Positions 24,577 through 33,829 of a stretch of 64,000 nucleotides of DNA are shown here, one piece after another. The notes beneath the pieces are model-generated. The model saw only the letters and a list, made by a program, of their open reading frames with translations. It was not told where the DNA came from and made no database searches. The translations under genes and the position numbers were made by a program. This stretch comes from Desulforhopalus sp. (GTDB taxonomy: Bacteria; Desulfobacterota; Desulfobulbia; Desulfobulbales; Desulfocapsaceae). The stretch's first letter is position 1. Each line of letters begins with the position of its first letter. The DNA lies in NCBI GenBank assembly GCA_030247675.1, contig JAOTRX010000007.1, forward strand, positions 186,001 through 250,000, written 5' to 3'.

Positions 24577-25841
24577 TACATTCCTCGAAAAACGATGCAG
24601 CAGTTGGTGCCGCCAAAGCCGAATGAATTGGAGAGCACAAATTCGTGCGGGTGTTTGCGGACCGTGTTGGCGACGACGTCGATATCGCTGAAGTCGGGGT
24701 CGGGGATATGGTTGACCGTCGGCAGGACCAGGCCCTGGCGCATGGCCTCGATGGCCAGGGCCGCCTCGATGCCTGCTGAGGCGCCAAGGGAATGGCCGAC
24801 CTGGGATTTGTTGGCCGACACCGGGATCTTTTCAATATTCTTGCCAAAGACGCTCCGCAGACATTTAACCTCGGCGCTGTCGCCGGTGGGGGTCGATGTA
24901 CCGTGGGCATTGACGCTGCCGATATCGCCCGGGCTGATCTCCGCATCGTCGATGGCGTCGTGCATTGCCCGGATGATGGTGGTGGCGTTTGGCCGGGTGA
25001 AGTGGTGGGCGTCGGAGTTCCAGCCGATACCCGCAATCTCGGCCTTGGGGACAAGACCAAGGGAGGCAACTGCGTCGTCGGCGGCGAGTACCAGAATTCC
25101 AGCCCCTTCGGCGAGAACGAAACCCTTGCGGTCAAGGCTGAAGGGCCTGGATGCCTGGGTTGGATCCTCGGCCGCTCGGTCCTTCGGGCCAACCTTGAGG
25201 GTCGCCAGCATATTAGCGAATCCCTGAATGATTTCCGGGACCAGACAGGTCTCAACACCGCCCGCTAGGACGAAGTCGCAGTCGCCGTCGCGGATCATCC
25301 GTGCCCCGATGGCGATGGCGTGGTTGGCGGAGGCGCAGGCCCCCTGGGGCGAGAATATCGGCCCGGTGAAGCCCATGAGCATCCCTGCCTTACCGGCCGG
25401 GAGATTGGCACAGACATTGGGAAGGAGATAGGGGCTGACCTTGAGGGGGCCGAGGTTGACGTAGTTGTCCATGGCGATCCGGTACGAGTCGGTGCCGTTC
25501 AGGGCAGAGCCGATGAGGCAGCCCATCCTCGGGCCGGTTTCGTCATTTATCTCAAGGCCTGCGTGCAGGAGGGCCTTACGGCAGACCTCCATGGTGAGAA
25601 AGACATAGGAGGCGTTCCACAGTGAGGCCTCTTTACGGTCAACATAGGGAAATTGGCTGGGATCCCAGTCGGGAATCTCGCCCACGACATTGCTGCGGCT
25701 TGCCGACTGGCAGCGGCTCAGTTTGCGAAACCCGGCCTTGCCGGCTACGGCACCCTGCCAGGTTGTGGCAAAGGTGTTGCCGAGCGCTGACGCCACCTCA
25801 TAGCCAACAACGTAGACCCTTCTATTTTTTGGTGCCTTCAT
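24576..25841 (-). CDS. Beta-ketoacyl-ACP synthase, FabF-like (KS 1)
   Basis: A 421-residue condensing enzyme. All catalytic residues are present: Cys169 in QGACASANHA, His313 in NAHGTSTPTGDSAE, and Lys345/His350 in NKSQVGHSLGASAG. It should therefore decarboxylate malonyl-ACP and elongate. KS1 and the adjacent KS2 are similar in length and order and are separated by only 5 bases, suggesting an elongation pair or a duplicated specificity. FabF rather than FabB is indicated by the HGTSTPTGD form and the length. Confidence 0.92.
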   Translation of the reverse strand: MKAPKNRRVYVVGYEVASALGNTFATTWQGAVAGKAGFRKLSRCQSASRSNVVGEIPDWDPSQFPYVDRKEASLWNASYVFLTMEVCRKALLHAGLEINDETGPRMGCLIGSALNGTDSYRIAMDNYVNLGPLKVSPYLLPNVCANLPAGKAGMLMGFTGPIFSPQGACASANHAIAIGARMIRDGDCDFVLAGGVETCLVPEIIQGFANMLATLKVGPKDRAAEDPTQASRPFSLDRKGFVLAEGAGILVLAADDAVASLGLVPKAEIAGIGWNSDAHHFTRPNATTIIRAMHDAIDDAEISPGDIGSVNAHGTSTPTGDSAEVKCLRSVFGKNIEKIPVSANKSQVGHSLGASAGIEAALAIEAMRQGLVLPTVNHIPDPDFSDIDVVANTVRKHPHEFVLSNSFGFGGTNCCIVFRGM

Positions 25842-25846
25842 AGCGC

Positions 25847-27100
25847 TTATCTAATGGATTTTTTAAACACGGCACAGGCGTTACAACCACCAAAGCCAAA
25901 GGAATTTTTGAGAACGTATTGTTGCTGCAGCGGCCTTTTGCCTTCTGAAACACAGTCGATATCGATCTCCGGATCGGCCGTGTAATTAATGGTTGGCGGC
26001 AGGATATCCTCAGCCAAACCCTGCAGGGCAAAGATGGTCTCGATAACGCTGGAGGCGCCCATGGCATGGCCGATCAGCGACTTGTTGGCACAGACCGGGG
26101 GCAGTTTATTACCAAAGATTTCCCGGAGCGCCAGATATTCGGTGCTGTCGCCAACCTTGGTGGATGCCGCGTGGGCGTTGACGGCGGCAATGTCCTCGGG
26201 GCGAATTCCGGCATCGGTCAGGGCATTTGCCATGCACTGGCGGATCGTGTCGAGATAGGGGGCGACGAAGTGATGGGCATCGGAGGTCATGCCCCAGCCG
26301 GCCAGTTCAGCGTTGTAGCGCAGGCCGTGGGCCTCGGCAAACTCGCGGGTGGTGAGGATGACGGCGCCTGCGCCTTCAGAGATGACAAAGCCACGGCGAT
26401 CAATGGAAAACGGCCTGCTGGCGGTCTCCGGCCGGTCATTTTCCCGGCCTTCTTTTGGCGAATAGACGCCATTCATGGTGTAGAAACCGGCGACGATGGG
26501 CTCGACCAGGGCAAAATCGACGGCACCACAGATGGCCACATCGGCGCGGTTCTGGGCGAGAAACATGGCACCGACAAGCATCGAGGTCAGACCCGTAGCA
26601 CAGGCGGTAATGGTCGAGGTGATCGGCCCGCGCGCCCCGGTCTCAATGGCAATCTTCCCGCCGATCATGTTGATACAGGAATTGGGGTTGGTATAGGGCG
26701 GGGGCAGTTTGTTTTCCTGTTGCAGCCGCCGGTCGGCGCTCAGTACCGCGTCCAGACCGCCGATTGCCGAACTGTAGGTTACCGCGGTGCGCGGGGCGAT
26801 GGCCGGAGTGATCTCAAGCCCGCACCCTTTGAGGGCCCTGGCCACTGAGAGCATGGAGTATTTGAAAACCGGGGAGCTCCAGGCAGCCTGATGCCGGGCG
26901 GAGAGGAAGGAGTAGTCTTCCTTGTCGATATCGGGAACCTGACCGGCAATGTGCACCGGAAAACCGTCGGGGAGGGGGAAACGGTTGAGGGGGCCGATGC
27001 CGCTTTGGCCGGCGAGGGCCCTTTGCCATTGGCTTTGCAGATCACTTCCCAAAGGGGAAATGGCATCATAGCCAACGATCACAGCATCCTTTTTCCCCAT
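25847..27100 (-). CDS. Beta-ketoacyl-ACP synthase, FabF-like (KS 2)
   Basis: A 417-residue condensing enzyme with Cys167 (TITACATGLTS), His310 (VNAHAASTKVGDSTE) and Lys340/His345 (NKSLIGHAMGASS). The first catalytic His lies in an unusual HAAST rather than HGT context, which may change the active-site pocket but keeps all catalytic side chains. It lies between KS1 (5-base gap) and the tandem radical SAM pair (6-base gap). Its exact division of labour with KS1 is not visible. Confidence 0.92.
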   Translation of the reverse strand: MGKKDAVIVGYDAISPLGSDLQSQWQRALAGQSGIGPLNRFPLPDGFPVHIAGQVPDIDKEDYSFLSARHQAAWSSPVFKYSMLSVARALKGCGLEITPAIAPRTAVTYSSAIGGLDAVLSADRRLQQENKLPPPYTNPNSCINMIGGKIAIETGARGPITSTITACATGLTSMLVGAMFLAQNRADVAICGAVDFALVEPIVAGFYTMNGVYSPKEGRENDRPETASRPFSIDRRGFVISEGAGAVILTTREFAEAHGLRYNAELAGWGMTSDAHHFVAPYLDTIRQCMANALTDAGIRPEDIAAVNAHAASTKVGDSTEYLALREIFGNKLPPVCANKSLIGHAMGASSVIETIFALQGLAEDILPPTINYTADPEIDIDCVSEGKRPLQQQYVLKNSFGFGGCNACAVFKKSIR

Positions 27101-27106
27101 GGAAGA

Positions 27107-28105
27107 TTACCAGGGGATAAACCGGTACAGCTTGGCAAACATTTCGTATACCTCGATCCAGTTCTGGAGATCCTTGGTGGTATTGATATGCGCCCGTTTA
27201 TTGACCATGACCCAGCTCATATGGGCGGCGCCATCCTTGCAGGTGGAGCAGTCTCTTGTTTCCGAGGTGCAGCAGCGGTGCATGGTCTGCAGTTCCGATG
27301 ACCAGCGGATGAAGCTGATGAGCCTTTTCGGGCGGGGATCGCGCTTGTCGATCGGTTCGGTGACCGACGGGCATTCCATCCAGCCGAAAGACCGGCCGAG
27401 CATCTTACCGGTGGTGATGACCTCATGATAATATTTCGAGGAGATTACCGTTTCCGGGTAGAGGTCGAGCATGGCATCCATTTCCTGACGGACCGCCACC
27501 AGTTCCTCGGGCTTCCAGGAAAAGCCGTCGACCCCCTCGTCGTTGGACAGCAGCTGCATGTGCACCTTCAGGCCGACATCCTTGATCTTACGGATGATAT
27601 TCTCGGTTTTTCCGAGTTGTTTGGGGGTAATGGTGTACAGATAGTAGGCGTTCGGGTCACCAGCGTAATTAGCGCTGGAGATCTTGAAGGTGTCCTTACC
27701 GCGGAGAATGGTCTCGTCTTCGGCGTCACCCCAGAGGGAGATACCGACCATCAGGTCGGGGAAGCGGTCCCTTGGCACCTTGATCAGACCGTTGGTGGCA
27801 CAGAAGGTAGGAAGCTTCTTGTAAAAGGCCTCAATCCGGTCGAAGCAAAGCGTCGGCTCGCCACCGATGAGGATGGCCAGATTGACGCCGCGATCCATCT
27901 CCTTCTGGACGAAGGCATGCCATTTATCGATGTCGTTTTCCTCGTCGCCGACTTTATGTTCGCCGGAAGAAAAGAAGAAGCAACCCTTGCAGCGCAGGTT
28001 GCAGCGGTTGGTTACATCGTAGATGGAGCTGCGGATATTGAGCCTGGAGATATTCTTGTAGCGCTCGTACCAGTGTGCATCAAGGAGAGAACTGACGGTT
28101 TTCAT
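27107..28105 (-). CDS. Radical SAM enzyme, tandem paralogue A (cluster rSAM 2)
   Basis: A 332-residue radical SAM protein with CNLRCKGC (Cys35, Cys39, Cys42) and the ILIGGEPTL block that binds SAM. The C terminus has an extra Cys set, C245 then CC at 278-279, C286 and C289, which could hold an auxiliary iron-sulfur cluster; this is not a standard SPASM pattern. The next gene upstream encodes a paralogue with the same pattern. The frame is open to 28189, but the start at 28105, 7 bases after the neighbour's stop, avoids a long overlap; a start at 28168 is the alternative. Substrate unknown; the operon context suggests acyl-ACP or a lipid. Confidence 0.82.
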   Translation of the reverse strand: MKTVSSLLDAHWYERYKNISRLNIRSSIYDVTNRCNLRCKGCFFFSSGEHKVGDEENDIDKWHAFVQKEMDRGVNLAILIGGEPTLCFDRIEAFYKKLPTFCATNGLIKVPRDRFPDLMVGISLWGDAEDETILRGKDTFKISSANYAGDPNAYYLYTITPKQLGKTENIIRKIKDVGLKVHMQLLSNDEGVDGFSWKPEELVAVRQEMDAMLDLYPETVISSKYYHEVITTGKMLGRSFGWMECPSVTEPIDKRDPRPKRLISFIRWSSELQTMHRCCTSETRDCSTCKDGAAHMSWVMVNKRAHINTTKDLQNWIEVYEMFAKLYRFIPW

Positions 28106-28112
28106 GTTTTCG

Positions 28113-29168
28113 CTAATCGATTGGAGGTGGACTGATAAAGGTGTCGCAGAGATTTGGCCCCTTATCATATCCTCTGACCCAGACGGCAAGGTAGGTATCT
28201 ACATAGTCGAGCCAGGCGGAAAATGTTACAGGGTCTGTGGCATGCCGGTACATTCTCGCGGTGACGACGGCACTGCCGGCGGCATAATGGCGGCAGTCCG
28301 CGCAATCGGTATCGGGCACGCAACAGGCTGCATCACGGTCCCACTGGAGATCCGTACGATACTGGCGGAACGACCTGCCAAGCCCGATGTCCTTGGAGGG
28401 GTTCATCCGTGGATAGGAGCAGGAGAAAAGATCATGCAAACCGAGGTTCTCGGTATGGGCAACAATATTATAGGTTGAGAACAGCACCGTCTGCGGGTAA
28501 TCAAGGAGCAGCTGGTGCATGGTCTCGCGGGTTTTCTTCAGGGATTCGGCGGTGTGACGGAGATGGCCCTGGTAGCCGACCGGCGAGGAAAACATGTTGA
28601 AGGTGATCCGCTGATCATTGTCGGCCAGCAGTCTGGTGACTTCGTGGGCCTCGGCGATGTTTTCCGGGGTGAAGGTATAGACGAAGACCGCCCGGGGATC
28701 ATTCTTGTAGTTGGCCATCTGCCGGGCCAACATATTCGGGGCCTTGCGGATGGCCTCGCTGGTTGTGTCGTTGCCCCAGGCGGAGATGTGGATGCGGTAA
28801 TCGATTTCCCGGGGGATCGGTTTCAAGCCGTTGGTGGCTATTGCCCCAAGGGGAATCACCTTATAGCAGATTTCACAGAGACGGGGTACCAGCGACGGCT
28901 CGGCGCCGGCGAGGACGGCAAAAGTAATGCCGCGTTCCTTTTCTCCCTGCATGAGCTGCAGCCAGGCATTTTCGTCATTGCTTTCAGGGGCAAACTGCTT
29001 TTCGCCGGTGAAATAATAACAACCCTCGCAACGGATATTGCAGCGGTTGCTCATGTCGTAGGTGGATTCGCGCAGGAAAAAATAGCGGCGAACCTTTTCC
29101 CAGCGTTCTCTGATGCCCGGCTCTGCGAGAATATCGGAGAATTTGTATTCCTGAGCTTGAACGGACAT
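28113..29168 (-). CDS. Radical SAM enzyme, tandem paralogue B (cluster rSAM 3)
   Basis: A 351-residue radical SAM protein with CNIRCEGC (Cys43, Cys47, Cys50). It shares with the next gene the [SD]NRCN.RC.GC start, the GAEP/GGEP block, ATNGL, a W-G-[ND/D] segment, and the C-terminal set C250, then CC at 282-283, C289 and C292. The paralogues diverge enough to suggest different substrates or a heterodimer. It starts exactly one base before the stop end of the ACP gene (no gap), so translation is probably coupled to that ACP, hinting that the substrate rides on it. That is inference. Confidence 0.84.
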   Translation of the reverse strand: MSVQAQEYKFSDILAEPGIRERWEKVRRYFFLRESTYDMSNRCNIRCEGCYYFTGEKQFAPESNDENAWLQLMQGEKERGITFAVLAGAEPSLVPRLCEICYKVIPLGAIATNGLKPIPREIDYRIHISAWGNDTTSEAIRKAPNMLARQMANYKNDPRAVFVYTFTPENIAEAHEVTRLLADNDQRITFNMFSSPVGYQGHLRHTAESLKKTRETMHQLLLDYPQTVLFSTYNIVAHTENLGLHDLFSCSYPRMNPSKDIGLGRSFRQYRTDLQWDRDAACCVPDTDCADCRHYAAGSAVVTARMYRHATDPVTFSAWLDYVDTYLAVWVRGYDKGPNLCDTFISPPPID

Positions 29169-29435
29169 TTATTCCTGACTGTTCTGTTTGTTGATGATGT
29201 AGTCGGCAATGATACGAACAGTGGTCAGCTTGGGGTAATCATCCTCATCGATCCGTATCCCGTACTCATCGCGCAGCACCAGGGCAACCGTCGCCAGGTC
29301 CATGGAGTCGACTCCGACCTCGTCGATCAAGTCAAGATCGGGATTGAAAGTCTCGGGACTGATATCCTCAAGTTTAAGCTCATTGATGATGATTTCAGCG
29401 ATGCGGATTATGGTTTTGTTGGTATCATTACTCAT
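29169..29435 (-). CDS. Acyl carrier protein 2
   Basis: An 88-residue carrier protein with Ser44 in VGVDSMDLATVALVLRDEYG, where helix II is acidic and typical. DSM in place of the usual DSL is still compatible with phosphopantetheinylation. It sits between a FabZ-like dehydratase (4-base overlap) and the tandem radical SAM pair (no gap). The arrangement suggests it presents the acyl chain to these enzymes. Confidence 0.9.
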   Translation of the reverse strand: MSNDTNKTIIRIAEIIINELKLEDISPETFNPDLDLIDEVGVDSMDLATVALVLRDEYGIRIDEDDYPKLTTVRIIADYIINKQNSQE

Positions 29436-29776
29436 GAATGTGTACTTTTTTTGTTGTGGGTGAAAAACATTTTGCCGGAACAGACATCCTCGTTCCCGCT
29501 GGTAATCTTAAACATGCAATGGTTCTCGGAGCTGTTGCGTGTAACCTCAATATGGAGCTGCTCTCCCGGCCTGACCAGCTTTCTGAACTTGACCCGGCTG
29601 AGTCCGGTGATCGACAGGCAACCCTGGTGCGGCTCGCTGATAAGGTCGGCAACCATTCCTAGCTGGGCTACTCCCGGCAATATTGGATTGTTGGGGAAAT
29701 GCCCGGAAAACCATGGGGAATCCTGCCCCGCTATAACCGACGCGGTGGTTGTTGTGATTGCGTCCGGCTTCTCCAT
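29432..29776 (-). CDS. FabZ-like half-dehydratase, His-type (ApeI-like)
   Basis: A 114-residue hotdog protein with SGHFPNNPILPGVAQLG, which carries the catalytic His (H26) of FabA/FabZ. The catalytic Glu of FabZ (two or three turns later in ILEAMAQ) is Gly here. It therefore has only half of the dehydratase active site and probably needs a partner of the Glu-type. First gene of the long leftward unit ending at 18453. A 359-base promoter region precedes it. Confidence 0.82.
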   Translation of the reverse strand: MEKPDAITTTTASVIAGQDSPWFSGHFPNNPILPGVAQLGMVADLISEPHQGCLSITGLSRVKFRKLVRPGEQLHIEVTRNSSENHCMFKITSGNEDVCSGKMFFTHNKKSTHS

Positions 29777-30135
29777 TTAATCAACAAGTGAATACAATAT
29801 AGTACCGTGTGAAATCAAATAAAAAATGCTAATCCGCCACCCCGGCGATAAAGCTCTGTTTGAGCAGCTTGATGGCAGAAACAAAACACGTGCCCTTGCA
29901 GGATACGGACCTTTTGCCCATGCCGGTACTTTTGCTAAACACGTTTTCCGGCAATGGTGAAAAGGCGCAAATTTATACCACTTGGGCTGGAAATTTACAA
30001 CAGGCAAGCGGATACGGAGGATGCTTTTGGTTATGAAAATACCAGGTGCTAATGTAAGGCATTGACATTAATATCTAAATTATGTCAAGGCAAGCAGTGA
30101 AATTTTAACATCTTCCGGGTATTTTACAAGGATAA
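29777..30135. other. Intergenic region upstream of the half-dehydratase/ACP/rSAM genes
   Basis: 359 AT-rich bases in a same-strand run, large enough for a promoter. Apart from the inverted repeat at 30062-30088 I see nothing definite in it; a short open frame at 29777-30007 has no family features. Confidence 0.5.
30062..30088. repeat. 7-bp inverted repeat, possible operator
   Basis: TTGACAT (30062-30068) and ATGTCAA (30082-30088) flank a 13-base AT-rich spacer, in the gap upstream of the half-dehydratase gene. TTGACA-like halves also match -35 hexamers on both strands, so promoter and operator may overlap. Weak evidence. Confidence 0.3.
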
Positions 30136-31191
30136 TCAGCCGCCAGTACTCTGCTGGTTGGCGTCGAGCAGCGCATTTCGCCAGCATGTCGGATCAGATG
30201 CCAGGTAATCGCCGGTAAGCTGGAAGGCGGCGCCGCGACAGCCGTAACATTCCGCGGCTTTATCACAGCTGCTGCAATGGCCCTTTATCGTTGTCCGGTA
30301 ATTTTTCAGATTGTTGATAACTTCACTGTTTTTCAGGATATGGGCGAGGGTGTTGTTGCGCAGGGAATCTAAAGGAATGGTCACCCCGACACAGGGCATG
30401 ACCTCGCCAGTGGCCGTCACCAGACAGGAGACCTGATGGCGCATGCATCTGTTGCCGACCAGCGGCGGTTGGGGCTCCCAGGAGCGGCCAAATTTTTCCT
30501 TGTCGATGTCGGCCAGCTGTTCAAAGAGATCTTTCAATTGTCCTGGGCGGACACCTAGCCAGGTGTTGGTCAGGGCCTTTGCCTGGGGTGTTATAACCTC
30601 AAAGAATGGTTCAATATTTTCTTCACGGAGCCATTGCCACAGTGCCGGCAGTTCGGCGATGTTTTGCTGGCAGATGACGGTGCTGATGGCAAGAAACAGG
30701 TCGCTAGAGGGATATCCTGCACCCCGCAAGGCAGTGAGGGCCCTGTTGATGATCTGCAAGGCCCCTTTCTTTCCCGCCAGGTGATCCTGGATGCCTTCAT
30801 CCCGGGAATTCATCTTTAAGGCAATCCGCACCTTTTCCTCGGCAAGAACTGCTGCAAGGCCTGCGTCGATCCCCGAGCCGTTGGTGAACATCTCGATGCT
30901 CAGACCTTCACTGCCGATGAAGCGGAGCATCTCGACAAGATGCGGGTAGATTGACGGTTCGCCGCCAAGGATGATTATTTTCCTGGCCCCCAGCCCCTTG
31001 GCCTGGAGGATGATATCCTTGATTTCTTCCCTGGACAACTCGTTGGCTGCTTCGGCCTGCCCCTCGACATAGCAATAGGAACAACGAAAATTGCAGGCCC
31101 GGCTGAATTCTATTTCCATCGAGAGGAGCCTGTCGGCAGCGACCGCTGCCCGGATTTCCTGTTCGGTAAATTCGAGGTTGTATATCTGCAC
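30136..31191 (-). CDS. Radical SAM/SPASM enzyme (cluster rSAM 4)
   Basis: A 351-residue protein with CNFRCSYC (Cys33, Cys37, Cys40), the IILGGEPSIYPHL block and a full C-terminal SPASM region: RCMRHQVSCLVTATGEVMPCVG, then CSSCDKAAECYGCRGAA and a last Cys in SDPTCW. SPASM proteins hold auxiliary iron-sulfur clusters and usually modify peptides or proteins. No precursor peptide is visible in the neighbourhood, so a lipid or carrier-bound substrate is more likely here. It follows the PlsC-like gene by 31 bases. Confidence 0.88.
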   Translation of the reverse strand: MQIYNLEFTEQEIRAAVAADRLLSMEIEFSRACNFRCSYCYVEGQAEAANELSREEIKDIILQAKGLGARKIIILGGEPSIYPHLVEMLRFIGSEGLSIEMFTNGSGIDAGLAAVLAEEKVRIALKMNSRDEGIQDHLAGKKGALQIINRALTALRGAGYPSSDLFLAISTVICQQNIAELPALWQWLREENIEPFFEVITPQAKALTNTWLGVRPGQLKDLFEQLADIDKEKFGRSWEPQPPLVGNRCMRHQVSCLVTATGEVMPCVGVTIPLDSLRNNTLAHILKNSEVINNLKNYRTTIKGHCSSCDKAAECYGCRGAAFQLTGDYLASDPTCWRNALLDANQQSTGG

Positions 31192-31222
31192 AGCTGTTAA
31201 TCTCCGTGAGCCTGAAAACTGT

Positions 31223-32032
31223 TCAAATCGTTACGTTTTCGTTGGCGGTATATATTTGCTGGACCTGCTGCAAAAGTTCCGTAGTGGTGGGGGGATTGTT
31301 ATGATAATCCGGAACGATATGCTCGATAATGTTGACGCTGATGGTGGTTTTTTGCCGGGTATTGAAGAAAAATTTCCCCGGGGTAAAGAGGCGATTGGTA
31401 TTGTGCAGCTGCAAAACGTAGAGAGGGGCCTTGCACATCCTGGTAATCTGGAATGCCCCCTTGTTCAGTTTGCCGATTTTGCCATCCCTGCTTCTGGTGC
31501 CTTCCGGGAAGATGAAGAGATTGCCTCCTTTCTTCAGATAACTCTCCATCGTTTCCATGTGTTGCACCACCAGCCCGGAATAGCGGCCTTCGCTGGTTGC
31601 TGGAAGGTACCCCGATTTTCGGATCATCCAGCCAAAGATCGGGGTCGTGAAGAACCGCGCCTTGACTATCGTTTTCTGTTGTTGGAAAAGGGCGATAAGG
31701 AGCAGTGGATCGAGATAGGACAGGTGGTTGCAGACAATGACTGATGACCGGATGGTTCCGATCCGCTCATCGATTATGATCTTCTGCCGGGGCGAGGTTG
31801 CCTCGACGATCCAGAAAAAGATTTGGAAAAATTGGTGATTCAAGCGTTGAAAATGTCTCTCCGGATTTCTTGTAAAAAGTGCGCAGGCCACATAGGGAAA
31901 GGAAAAGAAGAAGAGAAAACCGAAGATAAACCATGTCCAGCAGATCAGGGTGACAAGGCAATCAATGAGGGCATCTGCCGCTGATTTCTTGGGATTGTCG
32001 CTGGGAGCCTGGGTTGGTGCGGGGCAAGACAT
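31223..32032 (-). CDS. PlsC-like 1-acyl-glycerol-3-phosphate-type acyltransferase
   Basis: A 269-residue membrane-bound acyltransferase. The HX4D motif is NHLSYLD at residues 102-108 (His103, Asp108), and the second signature is FPEGTRSRDGKIGKLNKGAF. An N-terminal hydrophobic helix (about residues 24-50) anchors it. It probably moves the finished acyl chain onto a glycerol or similar acceptor in the inner membrane. Aryl-polyene clusters do contain PlsC-like or LpxL-like acyltransferases; this cluster has both. It is 23 bases after KS3. Confidence 0.9.
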   Translation of the reverse strand: MSCPAPTQAPSDNPKKSAADALIDCLVTLICWTWFIFGFLFFFSFPYVACALFTRNPERHFQRLNHQFFQIFFWIVEATSPRQKIIIDERIGTIRSSVIVCNHLSYLDPLLLIALFQQQKTIVKARFFTTPIFGWMIRKSGYLPATSEGRYSGLVVQHMETMESYLKKGGNLFIFPEGTRSRDGKIGKLNKGAFQITRMCKAPLYVLQLHNTNRLFTPGKFFFNTRQKTTISVNIIEHIVPDYHNNPPTTTELLQQVQQIYTANENVTI

Positions 32033-32055
32033 TTTTTTGGAAAATCCCTCCGGCT

Positions 32056-33300
32056 TTAGTCAACTTGGCTGGCGGTTTTGATAAGCAGACAGGTATTTAC
32101 ACCGCCGAAGGCAAAATTCTGGATGGCGGAAATTTTCGCCCTGGTCTCTGTCAGTTGGCGGGTGTGACGGAGCATGGCGCAGCGTTCATCAACATTTTCC
32201 AGGTTGAGGGTCGGGGCGATAAAGCCCTGATCCATCATATACAGGGCCAAGATCGACTCGATGACTCCGCAGGTCCCCATGGTATGGCCCATATAGCTCT
32301 TCAGGCCGGTGACCAGCGGTTTGTCGCCGTACACAGCGCTGATGGCCTGGGCCTCGATGACATCGCCCATCTTGGTAGCCGTGGCGTGGGCGCTGATAAA
32401 ATCGACGTCGCCGGCCGAGATTCCGGCATCCTGCAGGGCGAGGCGCAAGGTGGCGGTGATTCCATCAAGATTGGGGAGGATGAGGTCGCCGCCGTTGTTG
32501 TTGCAGGCAAAGCCGATGATCTCGCCGAGGATGACCGCGCCGCGTTTTTTCGCGGATTCGTACTCTTCAAGCAGCACCGCGCCACCGCCCTCGCCGACGA
32601 CCAAGCCGTCGCGACTCGCATCAAAGGGGCGGGGAGTGCGGTTCGGACTTTCGTTGTAATTGACTGAACAGGCAAGCAGGTTGTCAAAAACCGCCACCGT
32701 GGTGGTGTCGTATTCGTCGGCACCGCCGCAGAGCATGGCGTCCTGCATGCCGTATTTGACCATCTCGTAGCCAAAACCCATGGCCTGGCTGCTGGTGGTG
32801 CAGGCGGTTGAGGAGGCGATGACCCGGCCGGTGATCCCGAACATCCTGGTGATATTCACCGCCGTGGTATGCACCATGGAGCGGAGATAATCAACGGCGC
32901 CGATGGAAGAAAACTTGGTTTCCATCTCGTTGAAGAAGGTCTTGTAGATCTCTCTCTGGACGGTGGGGCTGCCGTGGGTCGAACCGAAGGCCACTCCCAG
33001 GCGGCCGGAGGTGATAAAGTCCTCGCTGAGGCCGGATTCCTCAAGCACATCCTTGGCGACCTGGCAGGCATAATAGGCAACCGGGCCCATGGTCTTGCGG
33101 AAATGCCTTTTAAATCCGTAGTCTATCGGGTAATTCACTGTGCCGAACACCCGCGAATGCACACGCTGTGTCAACAGGCCATCATCGCGCAGGGGGATAA
33201 CCCCGGATTTTCCTTTGGTAAGGCTTTCGACAATATCCTTCTTGCCGTATCCAATGGGGGTGATAGCCGAACAGGCGGTGATGACAACGCGTCGTTTCAT
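32056..33300 (-). CDS. Beta-ketoacyl-ACP synthase (KS 3)
   Basis: A 414-residue condensing enzyme with Cys167 (SSTACTTSSQA), His305 (ISAHATATKMGD) and Lys334/His339 (LKSYMGHTMGT). The Ser-Thr-Ala-Cys-Thr context and the YMGHTMG segment separate it from KS1 and KS2; it is nearer the ApeR-like/FabF-like elongation group, though I cannot confirm the subgroup. It is adjacent to ACP3 (18-base gap), a probable partner. Confidence 0.9.
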   Translation of the reverse strand: MKRRVVITACSAITPIGYGKKDIVESLTKGKSGVIPLRDDGLLTQRVHSRVFGTVNYPIDYGFKRHFRKTMGPVAYYACQVAKDVLEESGLSEDFITSGRLGVAFGSTHGSPTVQREIYKTFFNEMETKFSSIGAVDYLRSMVHTTAVNITRMFGITGRVIASSTACTTSSQAMGFGYEMVKYGMQDAMLCGGADEYDTTTVAVFDNLLACSVNYNESPNRTPRPFDASRDGLVVGEGGGAVLLEEYESAKKRGAVILGEIIGFACNNNGGDLILPNLDGITATLRLALQDAGISAGDVDFISAHATATKMGDVIEAQAISAVYGDKPLVTGLKSYMGHTMGTCGVIESILALYMMDQGFIAPTLNLENVDERCAMLRHTRQLTETRAKISAIQNFAFGGVNTCLLIKTASQVD

Positions 33301-33318
33301 GGGAATGGATGGTGTGGA

Positions 33319-33579
33319 TTATTTGCTTCTGGAGCTTTTTATCGTTTCGATATAGCCAAGGATGTCGTTGATCGTCCGGATGCCCATGGCCTTTTCCTTT
33401 TCCTCGCGGGTGAGAGAAAAGCCGAGGATGGTGGTCTCAATTTTGCCAAGCAGTTCAATGGCGTCGATGCTGTCAAAACCATGGTCGTCGCGGAGGTTGT
33501 CGTCGAGACCCGGTTTTTGAAATTCAAAATCTTCGGTGAGAATGGTTAAAATGGCATCTCTAATTTCATCGTTGGTCAT
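33319..33579 (-). CDS. Acyl carrier protein 3
   Basis: An 86-residue carrier protein with Ser37 in DHGFDSIDAIELLGKIE. GFDSID differs from GIDSLD of ACP1 and matches aryl-polyene ACP variants. It directly precedes KS3 and is separated from the LpxL-like gene by 250 bases, so it may start its own transcript. Confidence 0.9.
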   Translation of the reverse strand: MTNDEIRDAILTILTEDFEFQKPGLDDNLRDDHGFDSIDAIELLGKIETTILGFSLTREEKEKAMGIRTINDILGYIETIKSSRSK

Positions 33580-33829
33580 AATGGGCTATGCAGGGGAAAA
33601 AAGGTTTGGAATTTTAGTAATTACTTGACGGTGCAGAGAAAAAAGCCGGCAACCGGGCGGAAAGTCGAGAGGGATACTACACAGTTTTTTATAATTAAAA
33701 AAGCAAATAGTGCTTCGCCAGCTGGGCCTGGGATCCCTTTTACGATGATTGGCAAATGATTGGTAAGAATTTAAATGTATTCAATAATGCTATGGCAGAA
33801 AGTGGCTATTAATCTAACCCTCTCAGGGC

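Noticed and set aside
28515..29780. Plus-strand ORF of 421 codons
   Set aside because: It covers the ACP, the half-dehydratase and part of rSAM B on the opposite strand, each of which has clear motifs.
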